Shown here piece by piece: positions 23,836 to 36,539 of a DNA stretch of 64,000 nucleotides. Each line of letters starts with the position of its first letter. The stretch's first letter is position 1. Below the pieces are notes generated by a model. It worked only from the letters and a program-made list of their open reading frames with translations, had not been told where the DNA came from and did no database searches. This stretch comes from Trichaptum fuscoviolaceum (taxonomy: Eukaryota; Basidiomycota; Agaricomycetes; Hymenochaetales; Trichaptaceae), in contig CAJSYZ010000006.1 in assembly GCA_910574455.1 (NCBI GenBank), positions 1,838,156 through 1,902,155 of the forward strand, in the 5' to 3' direction. A program made the translations under genes and the position numbers.

Positions 23836-25234
23836 AGCCCCTGACAATGACCTCCCAAAGCGCAGGAACCATACAAAATAGGCCTTCACTTAGTGTCCCA
23901 ATACTGGCGAGGACTGAATGAAGATGGTTGTCAGAGGTAAGAAGTAAACTCAGGGCGAGGAGGCGGCGCCTCGAGCAGTGCCATGCTGGTTCCACTGCTA
24001 TAAATCGCTTTACAATGTCATGCTGTGCCGAGCCTGCCAGTGAGATGTTGCACAGCTTTAGAATTCCAACTCCGGAATGATCGACGTGCCGGCATTTTCC
24101 GGTGATAGCGGTCTTCAAACCGCGACTAGATATCTTAGAAGAATCAGATGTTGAGCCTGTGCTCCAGAGTTACTTTAGGTTCCCACTTTGAAGGACTTTC
24201 CAAGCTCTATGATTTGTCTCTAATGTTGGAATCTAGCTAAAAATTTGACCTAGTTTGCAATTCGGACACGCCGAATAAAGTATTGAGCACGGAAAATTTT
24301 GAGGAACCAGCAGTGGCAAATTTGTCTCTGAAGAGCAAAGGGATCCTGGCATAACTCCGTCACAGCCATACCGAGGGGTCTTTTCTGTCGAGCTTCTAAC
24401 TGAGCAGTGTCTTGTCTAGTAGTGCAACTGCGAAGAACAATTACGAAGAACACCGGTATTTCTTGCAGTGCAATCAGATGTGTTTGACATTATAAATAGA
24501 CATTCAAGAATGAGGAGCGGTTATGAGAGCTACTTCAAACACTTGAAAGGCAAACAATCAGACCTTCACTAATATATCTAGACCGTATATACATACTCTA
24601 AGCAAGCGTCGGGAAGGTGAGATGCGTAAGAGCCTATAAAGAAGATTTTTTGGTATAGCGAGAGATAGCCTTCTATGAGCAATGCGGCTTTACGGCGTGT
24701 CTTATTCTCATAAAGATCACCAGTGTGGCCGTGTCAGTGACGAATGTGCTGACACCATGAATCTTACATATACTAGTAATGGCGATCATTACGAACACCG
24801 GCATCCTCAGCAAGATTCACGGCTAGGGGACTAAATATAGTTTCACATTCAAATTATCTACGACTCGGAATAGCTGCATTCAATAAAGCATCGAGAAGAT
24901 ATAGCTCAACGTCATTCCAAGGATGTCATTCGCCGAAGCATGTACATGTACATATGTAGCTCCGAGTCGGTGATTTATCGTTAAATTCGGGCGGAGTTTG
25001 AGCCTCATTATGTATGGTCTGCCATCGACCACTGTCACATCGGTCAAGAGTGGAGTAGAAGAGAAGCGCATTCGCTTAACTTTGTCTCTGTAATACGTTT
25101 CGATCTGTCTTTTTATGCGCGTAAGCATTACCGGGTTTCTACAGTGCAGATCATTCATGTATATAAGAAGACCATGAGCAACTATAATCTATTCAACCCA
25201 TTCGCTACTAAACGAGTCCACTACTATCTTGAGA
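23836..25234. other. Intergenic stretch before the P450
   Basis: Contains the unknown 5' part of the preceding minus-strand gene and the upstream region of the P450. A TATAAATA lies near 24490, too far from the P450 start for a simple promoter. No other coding signal is convincing. Confidence 0.4.
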
Positions 25235-26936
25235 ATGGGCATCAATCTCTTTCAGGCAGCTTTGCTTCTGCTCCCTTCATATGCGCTATGGCTCATCATT
25301 CGCCCGTTTGTCCTGAAGTCCTCGCTAGCTAACATTCCTGGGCCGCCAAGCGACTCATGGCTCAAGGGTGAGGACACATAACAGGAACTGAAGTTCTCGC
25401 TATCTAATCACTCGCCCTTCTTGTATTACAGGCAATCTCGGTCAGTTGTTCAGCTTTCAAGGATGGGACTTCCATCGTCACCTAGCAGAGACATACGGTG
25501 CCATATGCAAAGTCCATGGGCTATTCGGGGTTAGTATGACCCATATCACTACACGCATTAATTTACTTACTGGCAAACTAGGAGGAGCAACTTTATGTAT
25601 CCGATCCACTTGCATTGCATCACATCGTGGTCAAGGACCAGTATATATTTGAAGAAGCCTCCTCATTCCTCGAGTACGTGAAGCATCTTAGCTCTATGTA
25701 TGCATCATCAAGCACTAAAAGCTCAAAGTGGTCATCGACACCATGCACGATGAATCGATTGCTATCTATAACGCGAAGAAGGAAGCACTAGCGAAGGGCG
25801 GCAACGATGCGCTGGCGCAGCAGATAGGCAAGGGGAAAGACATCATGAGCATTCTCCGTGAGTCATTTGGTTAACCGACCCAAATGCGTAGAACTGAAAA
25901 TCTGTAAAGTCAAAGCGAATACAGCGTCCAATGCAGAGGACCGCCTTCAGGAAGAAGAGGTGATTGGTCAGATGAAGTGAGTTTTGCGTGCCTCCGAGCG
26001 CTGAGGAGCCTAACAGACCTCTCATCAAAGCACGTTTCTATTCGCCGGTCACGATACGTCTACCTCAGCTCTGAGTCGCATTTTGCACCAGCTTAGCCTT
26101 AACCAAGATATTCAGAAGAAGCTCCGCGACGAAATTACCGAAGCGCGCAAGGCACACGGCGAGCTCGAATATGACATGCTCATGGGTCTTCCGTGGCTGG
26201 ACGCTGTATGCCGAGAGACGCTCCGTGTATACGCACCCGTTCCACAGCTCACCAGAACGTAAGTCACTGTTCGTACTTCCAGAAGCCCACGTTAAATGAA
26301 GCCACTGTGATTTTTCCAAGTACGAGGGAGGATGTCGTGCTCCCTCTCAAATGGCCTATCAAATCCGCCGACGGGAAATCCAAGATACGGGAGATCCCAC
26401 TGCGCAAGTATACGGGCATCATCATTTCCGTAATCAATGCGAACACGAGCAAGGAGATCTGGGGGGAGGATGCATATGAGTGGAAGCCCGAGTGCTGGAT
26501 TGGTAAATCTCCGGATGAGGTTGCAAAGACACGCTTGCCGGGTGTGTACTCATCCATGTAAGCCACATATCGAAAATTCACGTACGTATGGCCCAAAATG
26601 ATGGATATAAAACAGGATGACATTCCTCGGAGGTGGAAGAGCGTGCATGTGGGTTCCTTACTCATTTTCTGCGACGTTCATGTCGCTGATTTGCTCGACA
26701 GTGGCTTCAAATTCTCTGAGCTGGAAATCTGTGAGCTAATATGTTCCGGAGGTTATTTCATACTGACCCACTGTACAGAAACTGTTCTTTCCGTTCTTCT
26801 TGAGATATTTGTCTTCTCACTAAGTTCAAAGGAGATCTATTGGAATTTGGCAGGTTTGGCTTCCCCGACGATTAAAGGCTCCAGCCAGGATCGTCCGACG
26901 ATGCCTATGAAGCTTTCTGTAGTGGTAAAGGACTAG
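25235..26936 (+). pseudogene. Cytochrome P450 monooxygenase, decayed
   Basis: The N-terminus has a membrane anchor (NLFQAALLLLPSYALWLII) and the hinge NIPGPPSDSWLKG. The I-helix AGHDTST, the K-helix ExxR (ETLR) and the heme loop FLGGGRACIGF are all intact. It follows the agaricomycete class-E type (PLKWPIKS and KYTGIIISVINANTSKEIWG present). Exons 25235-25367, 25432-25529 and 25582-25673 join cleanly. After SSFLE (25673) about 180-200 residues that normally follow are missing, including the WxxxR helix-C region. Sequence resumes near 25724 at LKVVIDTMHDESIAIYNAKK, and no GT-AG junction keeps the frame. A second lesion is a stop (TAA) formed when exon end T26730 is joined to AA at 26779. Both argue for loss of function. 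Confidence 0.85.
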
Positions 26937-27655
26937 CATTTAAGATCGGGATTGGATCAATGTGTAGACCAAGTTCTCATTTCTATGTTCTTTTCCAAGA
27001 CGGACGTATCGAGAAAAGATTGCCAGGCCTGAGGCGGCTCAGCTTAGTAAGGAGTTACTACTAGTAAGGGCAGGCCAGAAGTTCGGGGTACGGCGCGCTG
27101 CCAGTGGCGGCACAAGTTATCGGCATTCTCCTCGGGACCTATCATTAGCCGCGCTCCTTACCTTTCGACCACCACCACTCTTCAAATTACGCACTTTAAA
27201 ACCGAAGAAGATAGAGCCAAGGGACACCAACAGGACTTTGGTGTCGAAGATCGTTATTGTGTGTGGTTCTATCGATTTTCGGTAAATTACTGGGTTCAGA
27301 GTGACGGGCCCGACCGCAACAAACTCTTAAGATTAATATACAGTGAGTTGCACCAGCCGTGATATGCGTTCACCTAATGGAAGCACATTTGTCTGTTTCA
27401 GATACGTCTGTGAAAGTATATTGCCATAATGGAAAGAGATCCTAGCTTCAAGTTCAAGTTGCAGCTGTTCACCCGCCGCTGCATGTGGTAAATGACCTAC
27501 GATGTCTTGTCTAAGTTGAATTCCGGGATCCGAGTCGGCACTGGTTGAACGCCGAGCATCAATGTTGAGGCTTGGGGAACTTCGTGTGTCCTCAAGATCT
27601 GTAGGACGGGTTCCTCTCCCTCAAGAACCACACAACATCCAATTCAACCCTCACA
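26937..27655. other. Intergenic stretch
   Basis: 3' flank of the P450. Near 27055-27110 there are short palindrome fragments of the kind seen further right (ACTACTAGTAA, CTGCCAGTGG). No gene is seen. Confidence 0.4.
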
Positions 27656-30600
27656 ATGCAATGTCAGACAGTTAACGAAGACAACGCCATAAAGTTTCCG
27701 GCGATGATAATGAGGCTCAAGACACTATCTTTGACTTCACCAACCACGGCATCGAAGGAAAAGACGAACTCTACAACTTCCAATCTCATTGGCCCAGGGC
27801 GAGTATTGGGCAACTTCTACAGCTCTGCAGGAAAGCGACTCGAGAGGGCACTGGGTGATATTGCTCACAAAGCTGGATTCGGTCTGGAAGCTATTTATCA
27901 GAAGATCCTCAATCTCTGTCTTGAAGACTGGAGAACGAACAATGAGAAAGGTAAGACTATCCTATCAATGCGTAACGACCGCTAATCAACGCATTGTTAG
28001 CTTCTCGACTACGTAACCTCTGTTTCAAGCTATTCCAGCACGCCAAGTAAGCTTTAGTCTTGCATTGCACTACACCAGCGCCATTAACCGATCTAGATCT
28101 GTGGTAGACTCATCTCGGTACCAGGCGATAATTCGGTGGGCTGATCTCCTACAAGACCAACCTGAAATCTACGTTTGGCTCTTCTGTGTTGAAAGGTTGT
28201 GATTAGACGCTCATATGAATGATTTCAAGCGCGCAATCAGAGATCTCCGATTAGTGGTTCCTTCTTCCGCAAACCTTGAAATTCTTGACAATACGATTCT
28301 TGTACTGGGGTGTCATACTACGGGCTTGTAGCTGTTAGCCCTTTGCTATGGTGAAATTCTGTTAGACGGAGATGGCTTCATCGTAAAAGGGGAGGATGAG
28401 CTTGACATCACTGAGAAAGAAGCGAGTGAATGGGGTATCTTCTTTCGAAATTTGTTGCATTCGCTGTTGTACGTGAGCCATTGAACTGCTTTGCTAGTAG
28501 AAGTCCTAACCATTGATTGCTAGGGATATTGATGTAATCCATTCAAAAATTTATCACTGGCACCTGCATTTGTGGTCTTCTCAGATAGAGAAGATGCATG
28601 CGCTGCTCGCGGTTGAGTCCTGTCGCTCATTGTGGCAAGTGCTTGAAGAAAGGAAGCTCTCGCCGATAGACCAACAGGGTGTAGTGCTAGCTCTGTCCAA
28701 GAAGATACACGAACATTTCACTCGTCGGTTTAACTTCACTGCACTACTCGTTGATGATAGATTTTGTGTCGTACAACGGAGTTCCTGTCGAAGTGCTTTA
28801 CCTTAACTTGATGCTCAATGAACTTGCGCTGACATACAATGTGAGCTTTATCCATTTTCTCGATATCTTCTAACTGAATCGAATCATTAATCTACAGTCG
28901 GCATGCTCTCTTGAGCTGGGAATGTTGCCTGATCCTCGTTACCTCGTCGTGAAATCAGGTGTGTCTAGTGAGATTGACTTAGCCAACATCAAGGAGCTGG
29001 TCAGTCTGTTGGTTAAGGAGCGCAACGGCACAACTGACGGCATGGACGAAAAGGCGCTAGGAATACGTGCGTTTCATTATGAATATTTCACGTTCCTCTC
29101 TTGAATGATTTCCATATCTGTTTAGAGCTGGTTCGGACTTGCAACAAACTCTTCAACTGTGCACTGTCAGCCTGCAACGCAGTGATTACTATATACCTTA
29201 ATTGACTGATACGTTATCATGTGCAGACATGGATTTGAGTGTGTGGATCAAAATAGAGGTAAGACGTCAATGTACCTTGAAACTCTGCTGCCTATGTACG
29301 CTCACACTACCTGATTTTTGACGATAGTAACAGAGATTCGTCGTTATCACAGCTGGCGGATATCCTGCAGTCCCTTCCGGAAGTCTATAAAACCTTGGTT
29401 ACTATTGGCGGTGCCAACACTAGAAACCGTGTCTCAGCCGTTAGCGAGCATATAAAGAGGACCATGTCAACCACCATATCGGAATCCTGTCGCAAAATCT
29501 TAACGAAGGCTCGATCGCTTCTTGACTGTCATTCTTGTGGTATGGCATTCTTGGCGTTTCATCGCACCAGCGAAGACGAATCCGTCTTTAGTGGTGGTTC
29601 CGACGTGAGCCTCTTGCTCAAACAGAGTATCTCCGTCAGAGAAGCCATGGACCCCTCGGAACAGATCAAGGTCTACCTCAGGTAAGTCATCCGCTCCCTC
29701 CGTTTGCATCATACTTTGATATTTGAATGCTTTCGATCTAGCGAAAGCGCGACATTCAACCCTTCGTTATTCTACTTCAAGTGGTGGATGTCTGAAGTTG
29801 CCGATGATTCTTTTCATCCACATTTGGCTGTACGATCATGCAATATATTGCAGAACGTGCTGATGAATGAGACGCTTGTTATGGCCGAACATCATTGCAT
29901 AATCGAACAGCTTCGCGATGAGATGCGTGTGTTGATTATTCGGCATATCCCAAATACGAATGCACTCTTTTATCAATACGGATTGTCTCTTGTCTCGGAA
30001 GCTACAGATTCTGTTTATAGAGAACTCCAGACGTTGAAAGATGATCTTCAAGTGGAAAGGGCGGTAAGTACTATACCTCACTTCTGAAATACCGATTACC
30101 GCGTTTATTGATGAAGTCTATTAGATATGTTGCAATCGCTTAATATGCTCTTCAAGCAACCGAAGTGTGTCGACATTTACTATCACGGCATATGGTCCAG
30201 CAAAGACCTAGTCAGGATACTTGCCATTAAGGGACTATCTCGCCTCTTCAAATTCAAGAACGTTTTTGGGTGGTTCCTATCCTCGGGCGGATCGGAGTCG
30301 GAAGACTACATAACGTCCCTCCTCCAATACGTCGAGGATAAGTTGGCAGATGATTCTCTATATGGCTAGACTCGACCAGTGCTCAGAGAAGCCAATGCGC
30401 AATTCTCCCGACTCGCTTTACACAAGCGCGGCGTCGAGCTTTTAGCGCCGAGAAACGAAAGACTGCATCTCTGTGGCACTTGGTTTAGGACCACTCCTTC
30501 TCCAGGCAACTATACAGCTCTCACTTCAACTCAGCAGTCGATGCGGATGATTGCATTCACATCTCTGACGGAAAATCTGCGGTGCGTTCATATTGATCAT

Positions 30601-31075
30601 TTAGCGCTTTTAGTCATCGCTAATTGGAATATTTTCATACATTAGGAACAAAGACGAAATGCACATTTCGCTTCTATATCTTGCAAATTTCCTTTTCCCA
30701 CTTGAGTCAGATTCCTTGCTTAGCGATTCCATCGCTCTTGAGTACTGCGAAAATATGATATGGATTCTCAACAACAACTATTATTTCATGGTGGTGGACA
30801 AAGGAGACTAACATCGAGCTGTGCGCCATATACACTCGTGCATGGCAAAGCGTCTGGAGTTCGTCCGATGGTCCTGTGAGAACAAAGCTTGTAATGAGCT
30901 CCTCACCGCCAGGGCTACCTTTGACATCCCCAAAGTCATTAAGACTTTGAAGGACTTGGCGAAATTGTGCGAGGCAAGTAACTCTGTCCATATCGATTCA
31001 TTAAAAGGGCAATATTTAGATGCTTACAGGTCAATAGCGGCACCTCATATCTATTCCCGACAACTGACATACCTG
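27656..31075 (+). pseudogene. Decayed multi-exon gene of an unnamed agaricomycete family
   Basis: Long helical protein of unknown role, spread over about ten exons with normal 50-60 base introns. Readable blocks include DIAHKAGFGLEAIYQKILN, SSRYQAIIRWADLLQDQPEI, YVWLFCVERL, EWGIFFRNLLHSLL, VIHSKIYHWHLHLWSS, SPIDQQGVVLALSKKIHEHF, LYLNLMLNELALTYN and FNPSLFYFKWWMSEVADD. I recall similar blocks in agaricomycete hypothetical proteins, but no named domain. Disablements in otherwise continuous frames: a one-base shift near 27850, TGA at 28200-28202, a shift near 28764, TAG at 30367-30369 and TAA at 30809-30811. The end (RWSCENKACNELLTARATFD) could be a broken MYND-like Cys pair. A live gene with several tiny introns is possible but less likely. 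Confidence 0.65.
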
Positions 31076-31079
31076 TATG

Positions 31080-31981
31080 TGCCTTGCCCCTCCATTGCTT
31101 GAACTTGAACTAATGGAGCTCAATTGGTCCTTGGACTCATGATGAACTGATTTACCAAGTCACTCCTATAGCTGTTGAATGATCACCGGCACCAGCATGC
31201 ATATAGGTTGAAGAGTGACAATGATGTTGACTAGGGAAACTGCTTCAGTTCATGTTCACAATGTGGACCTTTAAAGCTGTTATGCCCTCGCAGAAGCGTC
31301 AACATCTGAACCTGGCGCTCTAACATCTGGACTGTAGTAGTAACATTATGTAATTCAAGTTGTGCTTACTCACATCAGGGAAACTACTTTCTGCTGAAAG
31401 TGACTTAAGTGTTACTTAAACGTCCTGAGAGACTGAAGTCTTAAATAAGGCAAGCTTCACTTATTCATGCATGTCCTCCCATTATTCAGGACAAGTTGGC
31501 TGAAATAAGTGCGGGCTGGCTTAAATAAGGAAAGATGGCTGAATCAGTGCTCTAAGTGTTTCAGGCATTCAGCACCCCAGTGCTCCAGTGTATCATCCTT
31601 TAATTACAGCAGTAGACAAGTGTTGTAAGACAAATTGCAGTGCTCAAGAGTCTAAGTGCATAAGAACGATCCAAGTATTTCATTGCATCAGAAATATATA
31701 AGACAACATTATTTAGCTATCAGTGCCTCAGTGTTCAAGTACATCAGTCATCTACGCAAGACTAAGCATAGCAGTCGCTATGAAGGGATCCCCCACGACA
31801 TTACCGTGAACCTCTGCCGTGACGGGCAGTGGCAGGTCACACTTCGCTGCCGTACCTTCAATTCTGCATGTTCTTTGGCGGACCAGTAGAAACGAAGGCT
31901 GCTCTGCGAGTCGATGGTAATATAATATTGAGCGCACGGACAGAAACGAAAAGAAGAGGCTCACCAGTGATCGATTTGCCC
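31080..31981. other. AT-rich spacer
   Basis: Contains loosely repeated AGTG/TAAGTG and CTTATTT words (31380-31760) but no gene. It may contain the left edge of the Plavaka-type element; I could not define an end. Confidence 0.35.
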
Positions 31982-32172
31982 TTAGAAGTCTACGCAGTCC
32001 GTAGCCGAATCCCATTTTGAAGCGTCGTCCTCCTCATGATCACCATCTCCACCTAAATCCTTGTCCTCGCCCTCGCCCTCGCCTTCGCCCTCGTCCTCGT
32101 CCTCGTCCTCGCCCTCGTCCTCGCCCTCGCCCTCGTCCTCGTCCTCGCCCTCGTCCTCAATCTTCTCAACGC

Positions 32173-32206
<34 letters not shown>

Positions 32207-35200
32207 AATCTTCTCAACGCCCTCGTCCCCGCTCTCGCTCAGGTCGTCGTCGCCCTTAGCATTAGCATGTTCGTCCTCTGCATCACCTTCCATCTCGCTT
32301 CTATGTTCAGCCCCCTCACGCTCTTCGCCCTTATCGTCGGTTCCGTCTTCCCAATTATCAGCGCCTTCGTCATACGCTTTCTCGCAGGTCGAATCTGCAT
32401 CTACACCGTCAAAATACAAGGAAAAGTCCCTGCCAGTGATACCCGATCCAACAAGTTCGGTGTTCTTTCTCGTGTCGATATCTGTACTGGCATCGTAAGC
32501 TAGGAGGCGGGATCGAACCTTTTCCCAGTTTGATTCAGTGAAGAAAGAGGGATTCGACAACAAGTTAACATAGTCGTCCGTATGAGGCTGCCACAGAGCG
32601 CTAGTGAAATACCACTCAGCGCCGCCAAGTTCTTCTTTGATATTTTGCAACCGAGCCACCTGTTTATCAATGGCAACCTTGACCTATCCATGAGAAGATC
32701 AGCGGATAAGGACAATATAAGTACTGAAAAAATAGATACCGCTGTTGCCGCAAGGGCGAGGGCACCGATAGGCTTTCCTATGGTGTTTCTGTCCAGTATT
32801 TTATGCCGACCCATGGCCAAGACAATGTGTACGGACAACACTGAGACCACAAGGTCAGAGCAGAACAGTCCTTGCTTCTGTACATTTAGGGTCAATGCAT
32901 GGACACAAAACGCGACAATAAACACTCTTTTACTTACCCTCTCCATACTATACCAGCTTTCCCATAGAAACGGTTCGGCTTTCTTCTTGTCAACTAGCGT
33001 CTGCAACGTCTTCACAATTGCTTCGTTTTGCATTGACTTTAATTGTTCGCCGCTGATAAAACTGGCAACTGATTGCTCAGCTTTCTCAAAAAGTTTCTTG
33101 CGCCAGCTATCAGAGCATCTCTGGGCCGCCTGAAATACGAGGATTGCATCTCAATTTGGTAAAGGTAACTTGAGAATAAGTAAAAATGACTCAACTAGAG
33201 AACAGATATCAGCGAACTGAGTTTCGTAACTAAGTTCCACAGAATCAAACACTTTCCCCCACAGTGAGCTGATGAGCTTATTGTCCGGGGTTTGCCATGG
33301 TGTGACGGATTTTCCAACTGCGCGAAATAGTGAAGGTAATAGAATATGAGTCCAACCTGCCTGAGTACCGGGAGGGAGACACTGGTTCGTCGCCCTTTTC
33401 CTGCCTGGCACGCGAGATCCTTCCCTTCCTTCATTTCGATCCTTGTCCTCAAGTCCCACTGATGTCTGCATATAAGTAAATCAACAAAATATGTCATAGA
33501 AATGAATTTGATTCGACAAACTGAGCTAGTAGTCCGAGAGACTTTGCGATGACCTTGATAAGCCCCAGTCACTAACACTTCGGGTCCGGGGGTGCAGGAT
33601 GCACTCTTCATTGCAAGCGACGGTGCCCGAGGTGCTAACGACATGTTTCGACCACCAGACTATTAAGAAAAGAAGGTGAATGCTCACATTTAGAGTGTAT
33701 CAATCGACTCTCACTTACTTCATTATCAGCCACAAGCGACTGCCTCTTGCGATTAGAGGTAGCGGATCCAATCTCCGGCTGCAACACGTCAGAAAGCTGT
33801 TATCCAAGGCAAGTGAGCAGATCGAAAAGAAGCACTTACCGTCGTATCGGCCTCAGGCCGATAAGGAATATCAGAGGGGTTCCTCTTCTTACTCAAGTCC
33901 TTTCCGCCTGATCAGATACGAACTTAAAATGCCGGTTACCATAGAATTGACACTTACTGTGGCACCGGCCGGTGTGTCCATGTCAGTCAACAATGACTTC
34001 TTGATCTTGACAGTTTTATTAGCCAATTGAAATGGCTGAAAATAAGTAAACATAAAATGAAGGAATTCATTGCACATCAAGGTAGAAGAATTACCACATT
34101 AACCTGAGAGTCGGTGTCTGGTGGCGACTTCCTCTTTCCGTTCTTTGTGACTGTGATTTCCTATTCATATGCACCCATTAGCGATCGACTCAAAGTGAAG
34201 AAGGAAACGAATAGTTGCCACAGGAGAGCACCGGAAGTGAGCCTAGGGTGCATCGACACTCACACATACCTGTACACGGGGTTCCAAGGCTAGTGATTGC
34301 ACCTTACAACCATAAATAAGGGGGGAACGAGAGAAGTTGAAATAAGATAGACTTACCGGTGCGCTAAGCTGCGAATTAGCAGTTCTCTTGTTTGCATCCT
34401 ATCAAAATACCAATTCAGTAAGCAATGAAGGAAGGATGTACCATGAAGATCACTGTCTGGTACTCACCTGTCCACCTGGTTTTATCTTGTGGTTCTTATC
34501 CTCGAGTACGGGAAGGGATTGCTCAGTAGATTGAAAAATGTAAATGATATGACGTCGCTTACCGTTGAAACCTGCGACCCGGAAAGAGTGTCATGCAATA
34601 ACTTCCTTTTCTTCGAGTTGACGTTGCTGCTACCTCCATCCTGTTCATGACACGGCAGTTGGCAGATAAATAATAACGAAGGAATATGAACAAACAGTCA
34701 TGGAGTAACTGACATGAATCGAACAGTAATCAGTCGGACTCACACAAGCTTGAGCCGGCCTTGTTAGCCTCTTCGGATCGCTTCCACCCTATAAACAAGT
34801 TATTCAGACTGCACTTGCCATTCTAATGCTCCATCAACTCACTGCATTTGATTCCGAATCGACAAGATGTGCCTTCTGTTGTACGCTGATTGTGCTATTT
34901 TTTACACCATGATAGCTTGTAAGGGTTATTGTTTCTCCTTCATCCTCCCAGGGACTTAAGTTTTCATCATCTGGCAATGGGATGGTGTGTCTGGTGTAGC
35001 TTTGCGTCAGCAAGACTCATAATACAGTGGTAGCAAAGACAAGAGCGTCCGAGTCAATGTTGCAGGTGAAGGACTTCCAAGTTGGGTCTCGGCCCGGGAG
35101 TGTCACGCCGGTCACTGGCACTGCCAGTGCATCCGCTGCCAGTGGCAGGCTCATTAGTCGTAATCTAGTACTAGTCGGGATGATGTTTAATAATTGAGTC

Positions 35201-36293
35201 TAAATCAAGCTTCGCACTCACTATTACATCGACTTGACAGTACCAGATACTGATTCAGACGCAATGCAAGATTCAAACTTCAAACTCACAAATTGATCCT
35301 TTCTGAGACTGGCAACTCAAGACCTCCACCCTCTTCACCGATGAAAGTGGAATCATCTGTGTTGCGAAGCGCCCTGACAGGGCGTTTTGTCTTGTCGTTC
35401 CGCCTTGACGTAGCGGGCGAGTCTATTATGTCCGTTTCTTCACCAGAAAGACTCTCGTTCGGTCCTGCAGGAGCGTGAAAGAATGCGTCGCTGGGAGTGG
35501 CGGCAGACCTGGACATCTTTGCGGTCTGCACACGTGTGCGAAATGGAAGTTCACCTTTGGAATCTTCCTTCCTAGCCTTTTTTGCAGGCTTCCTGTTTGG
35601 CTCATCCATACTCGCTGCTTCGCATGAACGTGAGTCACAGTGTTTAACCTCCAAGCTTTGAGATCATCTGAAAATGTATAGGCAATGTTACTCACGAATA
35701 TCCAAGTCTTCGTTGTGTCCATCTTCACAACCCGATACGTCTTTAACATCGTTCTTCGAGCCTGTTTATGCTAGTTCAAATCTGTGTCATCACTGATCTA
35801 AAGTTGAAGACTTACTACTAGCTTCGCCTTTTGGCTTTCTACGTCCACGTTTGCCAGTGAGTTTGGGCACTGTTGAGCCCATCTGGGTGCGTGTCTCAAG
35901 AGCCTTCGACAAGTTGTTTTCAAGCTCTACGGTCTCTAGCATCGCTGCTTCTTGGTTCTCTGCTGCAGTCACCTTCTTGCGAACCTTGTCAGCTGCCTCT
36001 TGTTCTTTTGCTGCCCGTTTTTGCTCCGCAGCGAGTTTTTTCCTCTCTTTCGCAACCGCGACTTGCTGGGCCGCAGCTCTGCGGAAAGCTGCCCGCTCTT
36101 CCTTCTGCTTTTCCTTCTCTTCCTTCTCCTTCAATGCCTCATCCCGCCTTTCTGCCTGCCGTACTTTCTTTTTCTCTTTTTCTTCCTTCTCCCGCAATAT
36201 CTCCTCCTGTGTTCGTCTTGTTCTGAGCTGTTCAACTACTGCTCCGGGGTGCTGATCGCTGTTCTTAGCCCTTGTCTGTCTTCGAGTTGACAT
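31982..36293 (-). CDS. Companion gene of the Plavaka-type element (unknown function)
   Basis: The first exon (from 36293) reads MSTRRQTRAKNSDQHPGAV, then about 90 residues of Lys/Glu/Arg coiled coil (REKEEKEKKKVRQAERRDEA), ending GKRGRRKPKGEAS. Next come short Lys-rich exons, then a block with KRATNQCLPPGTQAGW, LLPSLFRAVGK, PWQTPDNKLISSLWGKVF. A segment with candidate hydrophobic stretches follows, then EELGGAEWYFTSALWQPHTD, and finally a Glu/Asp/Gly repeat tail ending DSATDCVDF. The PW...D..LI..LW..VF pattern recalls basidiomycete transposon-linked hypothetical proteins. The exact exon chain is not resolved between 35.7 and 35.0 kb. There may be two genes, the first ending near 35285 (ELPVSERINL). 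I give no function. Confidence 0.45.
32055..32240 (-). repeat. GAGGGCGAGGACGAG-type coding repeat
   Basis: Imperfect 6-bp and 12-bp tandem repeats encoding Glu, Asp and Gly runs (EGEGEDEDEG) in the tail of the companion gene. A longer internal duplication places VEKIE twice. Confidence 0.85.
33700..34790 (-). other. Array of short phase-0 exons
   Basis: At least eight minus-strand segments, most 30-85 bases, are each flanked by a good acceptor and a GTAAGT/GTGAGT/GTATGT donor. Most can be read in phase 0. Examples are GGSDPKRLTRPAQAC (34788-34744), a segment with VNSKKRKLLHDTLSG, DKNHKIKPGGQ, DANKRTANSQLSAP, ITVTKNGKRKSPPDTDSQ, VKIKKSLLTDMDTPAG and KDLSKKRNPSDIPYRPE. Most carry a basic KKRK/KR motif, so the product would be a chain of nuclear-signal-like modules. 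Confidence 0.6.
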
Positions 36294-36539
36294 TTTGTGC
36301 AGTGTTTTGAGTCTTGTATGAGGATAAGATGGATCGAAGGTGCAAGTTCAAGATCAGGGAGGCGGGGGCGTCTATCTTAGACAAGTTGAAAATTTACGCC
36401 CACTACTACTGCTATGACTAATTTTAACTCCGAGTCAGGTTCACTCAGGCTCACTGGCAGCCTCAGGCTGAGGCTCAGGTGTGAGACCCAAAGACCCAAG
36501 ACGTGTACTAGTACTTCTACTGAGGCTACATTCAAGTTG
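36294..36539. promoter_or_regulatory. Divergent promoter of the Plavaka-type gene pair
   Basis: 247 bases between two divergent starts. It contains CTCAGGCTGAG (36462-36472), TCACTGGCAG, GTACTAGTAC and ATTCAAGTTGAT, all members of the palindrome set found across the right half of the window. Confidence 0.5.

Noticed and set aside
32017..32498. Plus-strand frames of Pro/Arg or Ser/Pro repeats
   Set aside because: Reverse-strand shadows of the GAG/GAC repeats in the acidic tail. No other protein-like sequence.
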